A stretch of DNA of 21,261 bases from Pseudomonadota bacterium (GTDB lineage: Bacteria > Myxococcota > Myxococcia > Myxococcales > Anaeromyxobacteraceae). Made by a program: the position numbers and the translations under genes. This document shows, one piece after another, positions 7,311 through 14,517 of this stretch. The stretch spans positions 1 to 21,261 of the forward strand of contig JAEZXM010000171.1 in NCBI GenBank assembly GCA_023419875.1, in the 5' to 3' direction. Within the stretch, counting starts at the first letter, position 1, and the number at the start of each line of letters is the position of its first letter. The notes beneath the pieces were generated by a model. That model had not been told where the DNA came from. It made no database searches and worked only from the letters and a program-made list of their open reading frames with translations.

Positions 7311-7561
7311 GCGCCTCCGCCCGGACCCCGCGCAAGCGGCCACCGAGGTCGCGCCACACGCGCTGGCCGACGTCGCGACGCGGAAAGAGATGAGTGCAGC
7401 GGTCGCGCGACTGTCCGACGCCGGCCACCCGCGAGCGCAGCGAGCGGAGGTGGCCGGCTAGTTTCGCGCGACCGCTCAAACGAGCTTGCCAGCCGCCGCG
7501 CGCGTCATGCAACCCGAGCGCGCGCGACCGAGGTAGCGGCGCGGGGTCCGGGCGGAGGTGC
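7311..7561. repeat. large imperfect palindrome (~250 bp)
   Basis: Three nested arm pairs share a centre near 7437: 7311-7333 with 7539-7561 (22 of 23 bases complementary), 7398-7410 with 7464-7476 (13 of 13) and 7420-7429 with 7449-7458 (10 of 10, 19-nt loop). Sequence between these arms is also partly complementary, for example the ACC..GGTCGCGC segments near 7340 and 7530. As single-stranded DNA or RNA it could fold into one long cruciform or hairpin. It lies between the two REP units and codes for nothing convincing. Confidence 0.75.
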
Positions 7562-7578
7562 GGAGGCGGCGTAGGGCA

Positions 7579-7680
7579 CCGCTCGTCCTTCGACAGGCTC
7601 AGGACGAGCGGACTCTCGGAAGCGCACTTCACGCGCTGGAAACGCGACCGCTCGCCCTTCGACAAGCTCAGGGCGAGCGG
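7579..7680 (+). repeat. paired REP-type hairpin unit, copy B
   Basis: Hairpins CCGCTCGTCCT/AGGACGAGCGG (7579-7589 with 7601-7611) and CCGCTCGCCCT/AGGGCGAGCGG (7648-7658 with 7670-7680) have 11-bp perfect stems and loops TCGACAGGCTC and TCGACAAGCTC. It has the same order, orientation and near-equal length as copy A, with a diverged but alignable spacer. The second hairpin begins 30 bp past the metK stop and could also act as a 3' end structure for that transcript (inference). Confidence 0.8.
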
Positions 7681-7710
7681 GAGCACAGCGTCGAGCACAG
7701 AAGACGGGCG

Positions 7711-8877
7711 CTACCCCGCCACCGCCTTCACCTTCACCCCCGCCGCCTCGCGCAGGGCGTCCTTCTTGTCCGTCGTCTCCCAGGTGAAGGACTTCTCCGT
7801 CCGCCCGAAGTGGCCGTACGCCGCCGTCTTCCGGTAGATCGGCCGGAGCAGGTCGAGGCCCTCGATGATCGCCCGGGGCCTGAGGTCGAAGACCTCGCGG
7901 ATCGCCCGGACGATCTTCTCGTCCGCGACCCTCCCCGTCCCGAAGGTCTCGACCATCACCGACACCGGCTCCGCGACGCCGATCGCGTACGCCACCTGCA
8001 CCTCGCAGCGGCGCGCCAGGCCCGCCGCCACCACGTTCTTCGCGATGTGCCGGCCCATGTACGCCGCCGAGCGATCGACCTTCGACGGATCCTTCCCCGA
8101 GAACGCCCCGCCGCCGTGGCGGCCCATGCCGCCGTAGGTGTCCACGATGATCTTCCGGCCGGTGACGCCCGTGTCGCCCATCGGCCCGCCGATCACGAAC
8201 CGGCCCGTCGGGTTGATGAAGATCTTCGTCCTTCGGTCGAGGAGCTTGCGCGGCAGCGCCTTGGCGATGACCTCCTCGCGGATCGCCGCGTGGAGCTTCT
8301 TGTTCGAGACCTCCTCGGCGTGCTGGCTCGAGACCACCACCGTGTCGATCCGGGCGACCTTGCCGCCGCGGTACTCGACCGAGACCTGGCTCTTGCCGTC
8401 CGGCCGGAGGAAGTCGAGGCCCGCGCGGCGCGCCTTCGCGAGCTGCTTCGTCACCGCGTGCGCCCACTGGATCGGCGCCGGCATGAGCTCGGGGGTCTCG
8501 TCGCAGGCGTAGCCGAACATCATGCCCTGGTCGCCCGCGCCGCCCGTGTCCACGCCCTGCCCGATGTCCGGCGATTGCTGGTCCACCGCGACGAGCACGC
8601 CGCAGGTGTTCCCGTCGAAGCCCATCTCACCAGCGGTGTACCCGATGTCCTTCACCACCTCGCGGGCGATCCGTGGGTAATCGATCCGGGCGCTGGTGGT
8701 GATCTCGCCCGCCACCATCACGTAGCCCGTCTTGAGCAGGGTCTCGCAGGCGACCCGGCCCTTCTTGTCCTGGGCGAGGACCGCGTCGAGCACCGCGTCC
8801 GAGATCTGGTCCGCCATCTTGTCGGGGTGACCTTCGGTCACGGACTCCGACGTGAAGAGGTAGTCGTTCATGGGCAT
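7711..8877 (-). CDS. metK: S-adenosylmethionine synthetase
   Basis: MetK forms S-adenosylmethionine from methionine and ATP. The 388-residue length is normal, with TEGHPDK (14-20, ATP site), the signature GAGDQGMMFGYA (113-124), INPTGRFVIGGP, and the glycine-rich phosphate-binding signature GGGAFSGKDPSKVDRS (255-270). Two ATGs lie close together; the first (8877) has GAGGA 9 nt upstream, so it is chosen, but starting at 8871 (MNDYLF) is possible. It follows ptsI by about 100 bp on the same strand with a possible hairpin in the gap, so it may have its own transcript. No SAM riboswitch is visible upstream. Confidence 0.96.
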   Translation of the reverse strand: MPMNDYLFTSESVTEGHPDKMADQISDAVLDAVLAQDKKGRVACETLLKTGYVMVAGEITTSARIDYPRIAREVVKDIGYTAGEMGFDGNTCGVLVAVDQQSPDIGQGVDTGGAGDQGMMFGYACDETPELMPAPIQWAHAVTKQLAKARRAGLDFLRPDGKSQVSVEYRGGKVARIDTVVVSSQHAEEVSNKKLHAAIREEVIAKALPRKLLDRRTKIFINPTGRFVIGGPMGDTGVTGRKIIVDTYGGMGRHGGGAFSGKDPSKVDRSAAYMGRHIAKNVVAAGLARRCEVQVAYAIGVAEPVSVMVETFGTGRVADEKIVRAIREVFDLRPRAIIEGLDLLRPIYRKTAAYGHFGRTEKSFTWETTDKKDALREAAGVKVKAVAG

Positions 8878-8943
8878 GGGCGTGGGTCCTCGCGGGGAGA
8901 GCGAACCTAAGCGGCGGCCCCGGACGGTGTCAACCGCGCGAAA

Positions 8944-8965
8944 GGGACCGCGTCGACCGCGTCCC
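8944..8965 (-). terminator. possible weak terminator after ptsI
   Basis: On the minus strand GGGAC/GTCCC plus inner GCG/CGC (one bulged base) form a GC-rich stem with a 5-nt loop, followed by TTT. A second small stem (CCCTC/GAGGG, 8963-8976) lies between it and the ptsI stop. The T-run is short, so termination would be partial at best. Confidence 0.3.
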
Positions 8966-8976
8966 TCGACCGAGGG

Positions 8977-10770
8977 CTAGCCGAGAGGGGCTGGCGGCAG
9001 AACGTCCGACGCGAACAGCTCCGGGTGCCGCCGCTGCATCTCGCAGCGGACCTCGCGCTCGATGTCCTCGGCGAAGGTGAGGCAGAGCAGCCGCTCGGCC
9101 AGCGCCCGCGTATCGGACAGGCTCGCGCCCCGGATCACCTTCTTCACCACCGGGATCGAGGGGCCGTTCATGGAGAGCTCGCTCACGCCGAGCCCGAGGA
9201 GCACGAGGGTGTGGAGCGGGTCGCCCGCCATCTCGCCGCACACGGACACCGGGATCCCCGCCGACCGGGCCGCGTCGCAGATCCCCTTGATCTGCCGGAG
9301 CACCGAGAGGTGCAGCGGCTTGTAGAGATAGGCCACGTCCTTGTTCTGCCGGTCGATGCCGATCGTGTACTGGATGAGGTCGTTCGTTCCGATCGAGAAG
9401 AAATCGCACTCGCGGGCGAGCCGGTCCGCCAGCAGGGCCGCGCTGGGGAGCTCCACCATGATTCCCACCGGCACCTTGCGCGTCGGGATCGTCTCGCGCG
9501 TGAGCTCCGCCTGCGCGTCCTCGAGCGCCTTCCGCGCGGCGCGCAGCTCGGCGACCCCCGAGATCATCGGGAACATGATCTTGAGGTTCCCGTGGACGGA
9601 GGCGCGGAGGAGCGCCCGGAGCTGCGTCCGGAACATGTCCGGCTGGCGGAGGCAGTAGCGGATCGCCCGCATCCCGAGCGCCGGGTTGTCCGCGTGGAGA
9701 CGCATGCCCGGGGGGAGCTTGTCCCCCCCGAGGTCGAAGGTGCGGATGGTCACCGGCCGGCGGCCGACCGCCTCGAGGATCTTGCGGTAGTTCTGGTAGT
9801 GCTCGTCCTCGGTCGGCAGGTCGTTTCGCCCGAGGAACAGGTACTCGGTGCGGTAGAGGCCGATCGCCTCGCCACCGTGGGCGAGCAGGCTCGGCACCTC
9901 CTCCGCGAACTCGATGTTGCCGCCGAGGAGGACGTGGACCTCGTCGCGGGTGACCGCGGGCAGGTCGCGCGTGCGCAGGAGCTCGCGCTCCTCCTTGAGG
10001 AGCTTCTCGCGCGCCTCGCGGTAGTCGGCCTGCTCGGCGGGCGTGGGGTGGACGATCGCCACCCCGCGCGTCCCGTCCACGATGATCCAGTCGCCGCGCC
10101 CGGCGACCGCCGTGATGCGGCTCACCCCCACCACCGCCGGGATCTCGAGCGCCCGGGCGACGATGGCGGTGTGCGAGGTGCGGGCCCCGACCTCGGTCAC
10201 GAAGGCGCCGACCTTGTTCCCGTGAAGGAGCACGGCCGTGTCCGCGGGCGAGAGATCGTGCGCGACGATGATCGCCCCCTCCGGCGGCGCCCCCTCCACG
10301 TCCGGCGCGAGCCCGAGCAGGTTCTTCACCAGCCGCTCGCCCACGAAGTCCACGTCGGCGCGCCGCTCCTTGAAGTACTCGTCGGCGTTCTGGTGGAAGG
10401 CGCTCTTGATCCGCCGCGCGGCGCGCTTCACCGCCCACTCCGGGTTGACGCGCTCCTCGGCCACGAGCCGCCGCACCTCACCCACGAGCATCTCGTCGTG
10501 GAGCATCATCCGGTGCATGTCGATGATCGCGGTGTGCTCGCCCGAGGCGCTGCCGCCGGTGGCCTCCACCTTCCGGCGCACCTCGTCGAGCTGGGCGTCC
10601 GAGGCCTCGAGCGCCGCGCGGAACCGCTGCAGCTCCCCCTCGACCTCCGAGAGCGCGAGCCGGCGCTTGGGTGTCTGCACGCGCCGCCGCTCCATGGTCC
10701 AGACCTGCCCGATGGCGATCCCGGGGGACGCCGCGAGGCCGACCAGGGTGAGGGCGGACGGCTGGCTCAT
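8977..10770 (-). CDS. ptsI: phosphoenolpyruvate--protein phosphotransferase (PTS enzyme I)
   Basis: Enzyme I autophosphorylates from PEP and passes the phosphate to HPr in the cytoplasm. The 597 residues are slightly longer than the ~570-575 usual. Landmarks: the N-terminal ASPGIAIGQVW, the active-site segment GARTSHTAIVAR with H200, the PEP-binding arginine segment IRTFDLGGDK (342-351), IMVELPSAALLADRL, FFSIGTNDLIQYTI (457-470) and VCGEMAGDP with the catalytic C511. The usual GGRTSH reads VGARTSH here, a conservative change. The ATG overlaps the ptsH stop (ATGA), as expected for equimolar EI/HPr synthesis. No extra GAF or EIIA domain is fused, so this is the sugar-PTS type and not PtsP. Confidence 0.96.
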   Translation of the reverse strand: MSQPSALTLVGLAASPGIAIGQVWTMERRRVQTPKRRLALSEVEGELQRFRAALEASDAQLDEVRRKVEATGGSASGEHTAIIDMHRMMLHDEMLVGEVRRLVAEERVNPEWAVKRAARRIKSAFHQNADEYFKERRADVDFVGERLVKNLLGLAPDVEGAPPEGAIIVAHDLSPADTAVLLHGNKVGAFVTEVGARTSHTAIVARALEIPAVVGVSRITAVAGRGDWIIVDGTRGVAIVHPTPAEQADYREAREKLLKEERELLRTRDLPAVTRDEVHVLLGGNIEFAEEVPSLLAHGGEAIGLYRTEYLFLGRNDLPTEDEHYQNYRKILEAVGRRPVTIRTFDLGGDKLPPGMRLHADNPALGMRAIRYCLRQPDMFRTQLRALLRASVHGNLKIMFPMISGVAELRAARKALEDAQAELTRETIPTRKVPVGIMVELPSAALLADRLARECDFFSIGTNDLIQYTIGIDRQNKDVAYLYKPLHLSVLRQIKGICDAARSAGIPVSVCGEMAGDPLHTLVLLGLGVSELSMNGPSIPVVKKVIRGASLSDTRALAERLLCLTFAEDIEREVRCEMQRRHPELFASDVLPPAPLG

Positions 10771-11039
10771 GTCTCCCCGAAGCCCGACTCGATGAGCTGT
10801 GCCAGGGCGAGGAGCGCCGGCTCGCAGTCGTCGCCTTCGACCGAGACCCGGATCTCCGAACCCTTGGCCGCGGCCAGGGTGAGGACGCCCATGATGCTCT
10901 TCCCGTTCACCTCCATGCCATCCTTCTCGATCATCACCTCCGCCCGGTACCGGTTGGCGGCCTGGACGAGCTGCGCCGCGGCGCGCGCGTGGAGGCCCAG
11001 CGAGTTGACGATGACGAAGGTGCGGACCTGGCGGCTCAC
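10767..11039 (-). CDS. ptsH: phosphocarrier protein HPr
   Basis: HPr carries phosphate from EI to the EIIA domains. The 90-residue product has the phospho-histidine site LGLHARAAA with H17, and the regulatory serine site NGKSIMGVLTL with S48. The 31-residue spacing equals that between His15 and Ser46 of the classical protein. The serine site fits the HPr kinase encoded upstream, so this HPr can probably be regulated as well as relay phosphate. The start is a GTG overlapping the EIID stop (GTGA), and the stop overlaps the ptsI ATG, so translation is coupled on both sides. Confidence 0.95.
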   Translation of the reverse strand: MSRQVRTFVIVNSLGLHARAAAQLVQAANRYRAEVMIEKDGMEVNGKSIMGVLTLAAAKGSEIRVSVEGDDCEPALLALAQLIESGFGET

Positions 11040-11857
11040 GAAGGGCTGCTCCCTTGCAGGCGTGCGAGGAGGAGGGCCGCGCCGGCCCCGGCAGCGGCGA
11101 CGACGTAGAGCGTCGGGAAGAGCCGGGCGCCCCGGGCCAGGGCGAGATACCCCCCGATCGCCACCAGCGCGACCAGGAGCCCGGCGAGCCCCGAGACCAC
11201 GCCGAGCCCCTCGCCCACGAGCGACCCCGCCCGGACGATCAGCATCCCGGCGGCGACCCCGGCGAGCGATGCGCCGGCGGTGCGCAGGCGGTCCGCGACC
11301 AGGGGCAGGGCCATCTTCGCAAGCAACGGGACCAGGGCGTCGCCGCGGTTGTACCCCGCGCGGAACAGGGCGACGCGGAGCGTGAGGTGGACGGCGTTGT
11401 AGACGGCGATCACCACCACGACCGCCGCGACGCCGAAGCAGAGCGCACCGACCGCCCCGAGCGCGCCGAAGAACGGCCGGAGCGCGGTCCAGAAGAACCC
11501 GTCGCCGATGGCGGCGAGCGGCCCCTGGAGCGTCTGCTTGTAGTTCTGCGGCGACTCGGGCGGCTCGACGCCCGCGGCCACGCGCTCCTCGTGGTAGATG
11601 GCGCCGCCGAGGATCGCCGCCGCCATGTACGGATGGCAGTTGAAGAACCCGAAGTGCCGGCGGAGCGCCGCCTCGAGCCGATCGCGCTCCGGGTAGAGGG
11701 CCCGCAGCGCCGGCTCGATCGCGTAGGCGAAGCCGAGGTTCTGCATGCCGCGGCGGTTCCAGGTCGCCTGGAGGAAGAGGCTCCGGAAGAACACGCGCGC
11801 GAGGGTGAGGGCCGAGAGCGGGCGGTGGGCCGCGAGCGCCCTGGGGGTCGCGCTCAC
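11036..11857 (-). CDS. PTS mannose/fructose/sorbose-family IID component
   Basis: EIID is one of the two membrane subunits of mannose-class permeases. The 273 residues from the GTG at 11857 include the family block FFRSLFLQATWN...MQNLGFAYAI, LYPERDRLEAALRRHFGFFNCHPY and GPLAAIGDGFFWTALRP. These are followed by hydrophobic segments (about residues 130-155 and 195-265), consistent with membrane spans near the C-terminus. GTG overlaps the EIIC stop (GTGA), and the frame ends inside the ptsH start. The frame is open much further upstream, but that is an antisense-like shadow of EIIC. Substrate cannot be inferred. Confidence 0.92.
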   Translation of the reverse strand: MSATPRALAAHRPLSALTLARVFFRSLFLQATWNRRGMQNLGFAYAIEPALRALYPERDRLEAALRRHFGFFNCHPYMAAAILGGAIYHEERVAAGVEPPESPQNYKQTLQGPLAAIGDGFFWTALRPFFGALGAVGALCFGVAAVVVVIAVYNAVHLTLRVALFRAGYNRGDALVPLLAKMALPLVADRLRTAGASLAGVAAGMLIVRAGSLVGEGLGVVSGLAGLLVALVAIGGYLALARGARLFPTLYVVAAAGAGAALLLARLQGSSPS

Positions 11858-12558
11858 ATCGCCCTCCCGGCGAGCAGGGCGAAGACGCCCACGGTGACGG
11901 TCGCGGCTGCCGCGCCGAAGAAGGCGAGCGGCGCCGAGCGCGCCCGGAGCGCCTTGGCGCCTGCCGCGCACGCGAACGCACCGAGCGCGAAGAAGGCGAC
12001 GCGCAGGGGGAAGGCGACTCCGGGCTGGAGGCGGAGCACGCTGGGGATGAGCCAGGCGGCGAACGCCGCGGTGAGCGGCGCGAGGATCGCGGAGAGCCCG
12101 AACGAGATGCCGAGCCCGTAGAGGTTGCAGAGCGCCGCGCGGCGGAGGTGGTGGACGGAGAGCTCGGCCTCGGCGCGCGAGGCGATCCGTTCGTTCCAGG
12201 CCTCGGCGGCCCGCTCCCCGAGCCGGCCGAGGAGCGCGGCCGGCACCGCGACGATCACCGCGAACGCGGCGATCTCGGGGATGGCGCGGGTCTCGAGCGC
12301 CTGCGCCGCGAAGGCGGTCGAGCCCACGACCGCCGTCGTGCCCAGCGCCTCGTGGGCCGGCACGGCGGCGCCCAGGTTGACCGCGCCGAGCCACAGGAGT
12401 TCCAGGACCGGCGCGAGCAGGAGCCCCGCGCCGAGATCGCCCACCGCCCAGCCCGTCAGCGGGGCGAGGACGATGGGCCGCGACAGCATCGCTTGCAGGA
12501 AACCCTTGCGCTCGATGGCGGCCAGTCCCGCGACCAAGCCTAGGATCACGTAGCCCAA
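11854..12558 (-). CDS. PTS mannose/fructose/sorbose-family IIC component
   Basis: EIIC forms the sugar channel with EIID. The protein is strongly hydrophobic with several predicted membrane segments. It carries the family pattern MLSRPIVLAPLTGWAVGDLGAGLLL, then LELLWLGAVNLGAAVPAHEALGTT. At 234 residues it is a little shorter than most relatives. The start is uncertain: a TTG at 12558, 17 bp after the EIIB stop, gives a normal N-terminus, and a GTG three codons later is an alternative; neither has a good SD sequence. The last codon, ATG, is followed by a TGA overlapping the EIID GTG. Confidence 0.9.
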   Translation of the reverse strand: MGYVILGLVAGLAAIERKGFLQAMLSRPIVLAPLTGWAVGDLGAGLLLAPVLELLWLGAVNLGAAVPAHEALGTTAVVGSTAFAAQALETRAIPEIAAFAVIVAVPAALLGRLGERAAEAWNERIASRAEAELSVHHLRRAALCNLYGLGISFGLSAILAPLTAAFAAWLIPSVLRLQPGVAFPLRVAFFALGAFACAAGAKALRARSAPLAFFGAAAATVTVGVFALLAGRAM

Positions 12559-12574
12559 GCCAGCTCAGTCTAAC

Positions 12575-13069
12575 CTAACGGGCCGTCGCGTACCGGCGTT
12601 CGATTTCGGCCATCCCGGTGGGGGTCTCGGCGGGGATGGCCCGTGCCTCGACCGCGAACCCCGCGCCCTGGAGGAGCCGCAGCGCCTCGATCTCCGGGTC
12701 GCCGAGGAACACCGAGGGCGTCACCGGGTGCCTCCCGGGGGCGAAGTGCACGTTGCCCACGTTCACGTTGGGCGCGAGCTTGGAGGTGAGCCCGGCCGCC
12801 CGCGCGCGAGAGAGGTCCGAGACGTCACGGACCAGGACCAGCGTGCGGCTCGGATCCTTCGCGAGCCGCGCCCAGTCCACGTCCTGCATCGGCCGGACCT
12901 CGATGGGCAGCTCCGGTGGGACGCACAGGGTCATGGCGGCGAGTGCGAGCGCGTTCCCGGCGGCGACGTCGTCGGCGATGACGACCTTCTGGACCCGCAG
13001 CCGCGGGACCCATGCCTCCAGGATCTGACCGTGGAGGAGGCGGTTGTCGACGCGAACGAGGACGATCAC
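12575..13069 (-). CDS. PTS mannose/fructose/sorbose-family IIB component
   Basis: EIIB accepts phosphate from EIIA and gives it to the incoming sugar. The 164 residues from the GTG at 13069 begin VIVLVRVDNRLLHGQI; H13 in RLLHGQ is the phosphorylated histidine of this family (usual form RIDDRLIHGQV). Later family segments are KVVIADDVAAGN, LVLVRDVSDL and NVNVGNVHFAPGRHPVTPSVFLGDPE. The frame is open further upstream but loses similarity. It is a stand-alone EIIB, separate from the EIIA encoded 48 bp upstream. Translation may be coupled to a 12-codon frame that ends on its GTG. Confidence 0.92.
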   Translation of the reverse strand: MIVLVRVDNRLLHGQILEAWVPRLRVQKVVIADDVAAGNALALAAMTLCVPPELPIEVRPMQDVDWARLAKDPSRTLVLVRDVSDLSRARAAGLTSKLAPNVNVGNVHFAPGRHPVTPSVFLGDPEIEALRLLQGAGFAVEARAIPAETPTGMAEIERRYATAR

Positions 13070-13104
13070 GGGGAGGGGACGGTGGCGTGCGACCCGGAAT
13101 TCAT
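13066..13104 (-). CDS. possible 12-codon leader ORF coupled to EIIB
   Basis: ATG at 13104 opens MNSGSHATVPSP and stops at a TGA that overlaps the EIIB GTG (GTGA), the same overlap used elsewhere in this operon. It fills most of the gap after the EIIA stop. There is no good ribosome binding site (GGAG is 16 nt away), so it may be chance; if translated, it would deliver ribosomes to the weak EIIB start. Confidence 0.25.
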   Translation of the reverse strand: MNSGSHATVPSP

Positions 13105-13116
13105 GTTCGCGAGCCG

Positions 13117-13536
13117 TTAGCTCCGGTTGCTCCGTGCACGCGTGCGCAGGAGCTCGGAGGCGAGGGTGATGTTCTTCTGGCCGTAGGCGGTCACCTGCTC
13201 CGCAAGGGGCCGCAGGCCGAGGTTGTCGGCACGTCCGGTGGCCAGCTTCAGGAGCATCGGCAGGTTCACGCCGGTGACGACCTCGATCTTCTCGTCGAGG
13301 AAGGTGAGGGCGAGGTTCGCGGGGGTGCCCCCGAACATGTCCGTGAGGATGAGGACACCCTGGCCGGCGTCCACGCGCTGGATGGCCTCGCCGAGGCTCC
13401 GTCGCGCCTCCTCCATGGAGGACCCGGCGGTGATCGAGACGCCCTCGCACCGCTCCATGGGCCCGACGATGAGGGCTGCGGTCCGGACCAGCTCCTCGGC
13501 GAGCTGCCCGTGCGTGGCGACGACCAATCCGACCAT
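13117..13536 (-). CDS. PTS mannose/fructose/sorbose-family IIA component
   Basis: EIIA accepts phosphate from HPr on a histidine. The chosen ATG gives MVGLVVATHGQLAEELV, the standard N-terminus, with H9 as phosphorylation site, and 139 residues, typical of a single IIA domain. GVLILTDMFGGTPANLAL is the other family hallmark. The open frame upstream of this ATG (36 codons) is not family-like. It lies about 108 bp after rapZ, the widest gap in the operon, so a secondary promoter there is possible. Separate IIA and IIB genes, instead of a ManX-like fusion, are common outside enterobacteria. Confidence 0.94.
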   Translation of the reverse strand: MVGLVVATHGQLAEELVRTAALIVGPMERCEGVSITAGSSMEEARRSLGEAIQRVDAGQGVLILTDMFGGTPANLALTFLDEKIEVVTGVNLPMLLKLATGRADNLGLRPLAEQVTAYGQKNITLASELLRTRARSNRS

Positions 13537-13644
13537 GGTGGCGCTTTCCGTCCTGCCCTCCGGGTCCCGTATCGGCGCGGAACGCGCCGCCCCCGGAAGC
13601 CGGCCGGCGGGCGTACCATAGCCCCGGCCAAACCGGCAAGCCAC

Positions 13645-14517
13645 TCACTCCTTGTCCACGTCGCGATGCCACAGCCTGACCGGTTGCCCGCCTGAGGACA
13701 GCTTGTCGGCGAGGGCTACGGCCAGGGCCACGGAGCGGTGCTTCCCGCCCGTACAGCCGATGGCGATCGTGAGGTAGCTCTTCCCCTCGCTCCTGTAGCG
13801 CGGGATGAGGAACTGGAGGAGGTCGGAGAAGCGCTCGAGGAACGCTCGCGCGTCCGGTTGCGAGAGCACGAACTCGGCCACCTGCGGGTCGGTGCCCGGG
13901 TGCGGCTTCAGCTCCGGGATGAAGTACGGGTTGGGCAGGAAGCGGACGTCGAGCACCAGGTCGGCGTGGGTGGGGATCCCGAACCGGAAGCCGAACGAGA
14001 CGATCGTGAGGCCGAGCCTCGTCTCGCCGCCGGACGAGCGGCGCGTGACGAGGCGCTTGAGCTCGTGGACGTTGAGCGTGGTGGTGTCGATCACCTCGTC
14101 GGCGAGGGACTTGAGATCTGCGAGGGCCCGGCGCTCGGCGGCGATGCCGTCGGCGACGGTCCCCTCACCCGCCATGGGATGCCGCCGGCGCGTCTCGGAG
14201 TAGCGGCGGATGAGGACCTCGTCCGCGCAATCCACGAACAGGACCTCGACCTCCGCACCCTTCTCGCGGAGCTCCTTGATCACCCGGGGCGCCTCGGAGA
14301 GGAACCGCCCCTCCCGCGCGTCCACGCCCAGGGCGATCCGCGAGACCTCTCCCGCCGTGTGCCCCGAGAGCTCGAGCAGCTTCTCGACGATGATGATCGG
14401 CAGGTTGTCGACGCAGTAGTAGCCCACGTCCTCCAGCGCGCGGAGCACGGTGGACTTCCCCGAGCCGGAGAGCCCGGTGAGGATGAGCATCTGGATGCCC
14501 CGACGACGCTCGCTCAT
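13645..14517 (-). CDS. rapZ: RNase adapter protein RapZ (YvcJ-type nucleotide-binding protein)
   Basis: RapZ-family proteins bind nucleotides; in E. coli RapZ directs RNase E to the GlmZ sRNA, and Bacillus YvcJ is a GTPase. The 290 residues contain a Walker A GLSGSGKS (15-22), YYCVDNLPI, FVDCADEVLIRRYSETRRRHP, the C-terminal block VLDVRFLPNPYFIPELKPHPGTD, and IAIGCTGGKHRSV, the conserved RNA/ligand-binding end. The ATG overlaps the hprK stop (ATGA). Linkage to hprK and PTS genes is widespread and suggests metabolic signalling; whether a GlmZ-like RNA exists here is unknown. Confidence 0.95.
   Translation of the reverse strand: MSERRRGIQMLILTGLSGSGKSTVLRALEDVGYYCVDNLPIIIVEKLLELSGHTAGEVSRIALGVDAREGRFLSEAPRVIKELREKGAEVEVLFVDCADEVLIRRYSETRRRHPMAGEGTVADGIAAERRALADLKSLADEVIDTTTLNVHELKRLVTRRSSGGETRLGLTIVSFGFRFGIPTHADLVLDVRFLPNPYFIPELKPHPGTDPQVAEFVLSQPDARAFLERFSDLLQFLIPRYRSEGKSYLTIAIGCTGGKHRSVALAVALADKLSSGGQPVRLWHRDVDKE

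Larger units (their letters stand above)
6902..7710. other. 809-bp intergenic repeat island between fhs and metK
   Basis: This is the only gene-free stretch longer than 300 bp. It lies between the convergent 3' ends of fhs and metK. In order it holds a protein-like remnant on the minus strand (6933-7166), a paired hairpin unit (7135-7232), a large imperfect palindrome (7311-7561) and a second paired hairpin unit in the same orientation (7579-7680). The spans 7233-7310 and 7681-7710 show nothing I can assign. Open frames crossing the repeats are low-complexity Arg/Ala/Gly-rich and are not credible genes. Confidence 0.8.

Noticed and set aside
7135..7680. CRISPR array
   Set aside because: Only four repeats in two pairs with unequal spacing and internal hairpins of REP type; no cas genes.
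8878..8976. SAM riboswitch before metK
   Set aside because: The gap is about 100 bp and shows only small terminator-like stems, no conserved SAM aptamer pattern.
9025..11385. 786-codon open frame antisense to ptsI and ptsH
   Set aside because: Same GC effect; low-complexity charged translation, no start signal, and it crosses two well-identified genes.
12575..13672. EIIB as a 365-residue fusion with the EIIA region
   Set aside because: The upstream part of this frame is out of frame with the real EIIA and reads as Arg/Gly/His-rich noise; EIIA is a separate gene in another frame.
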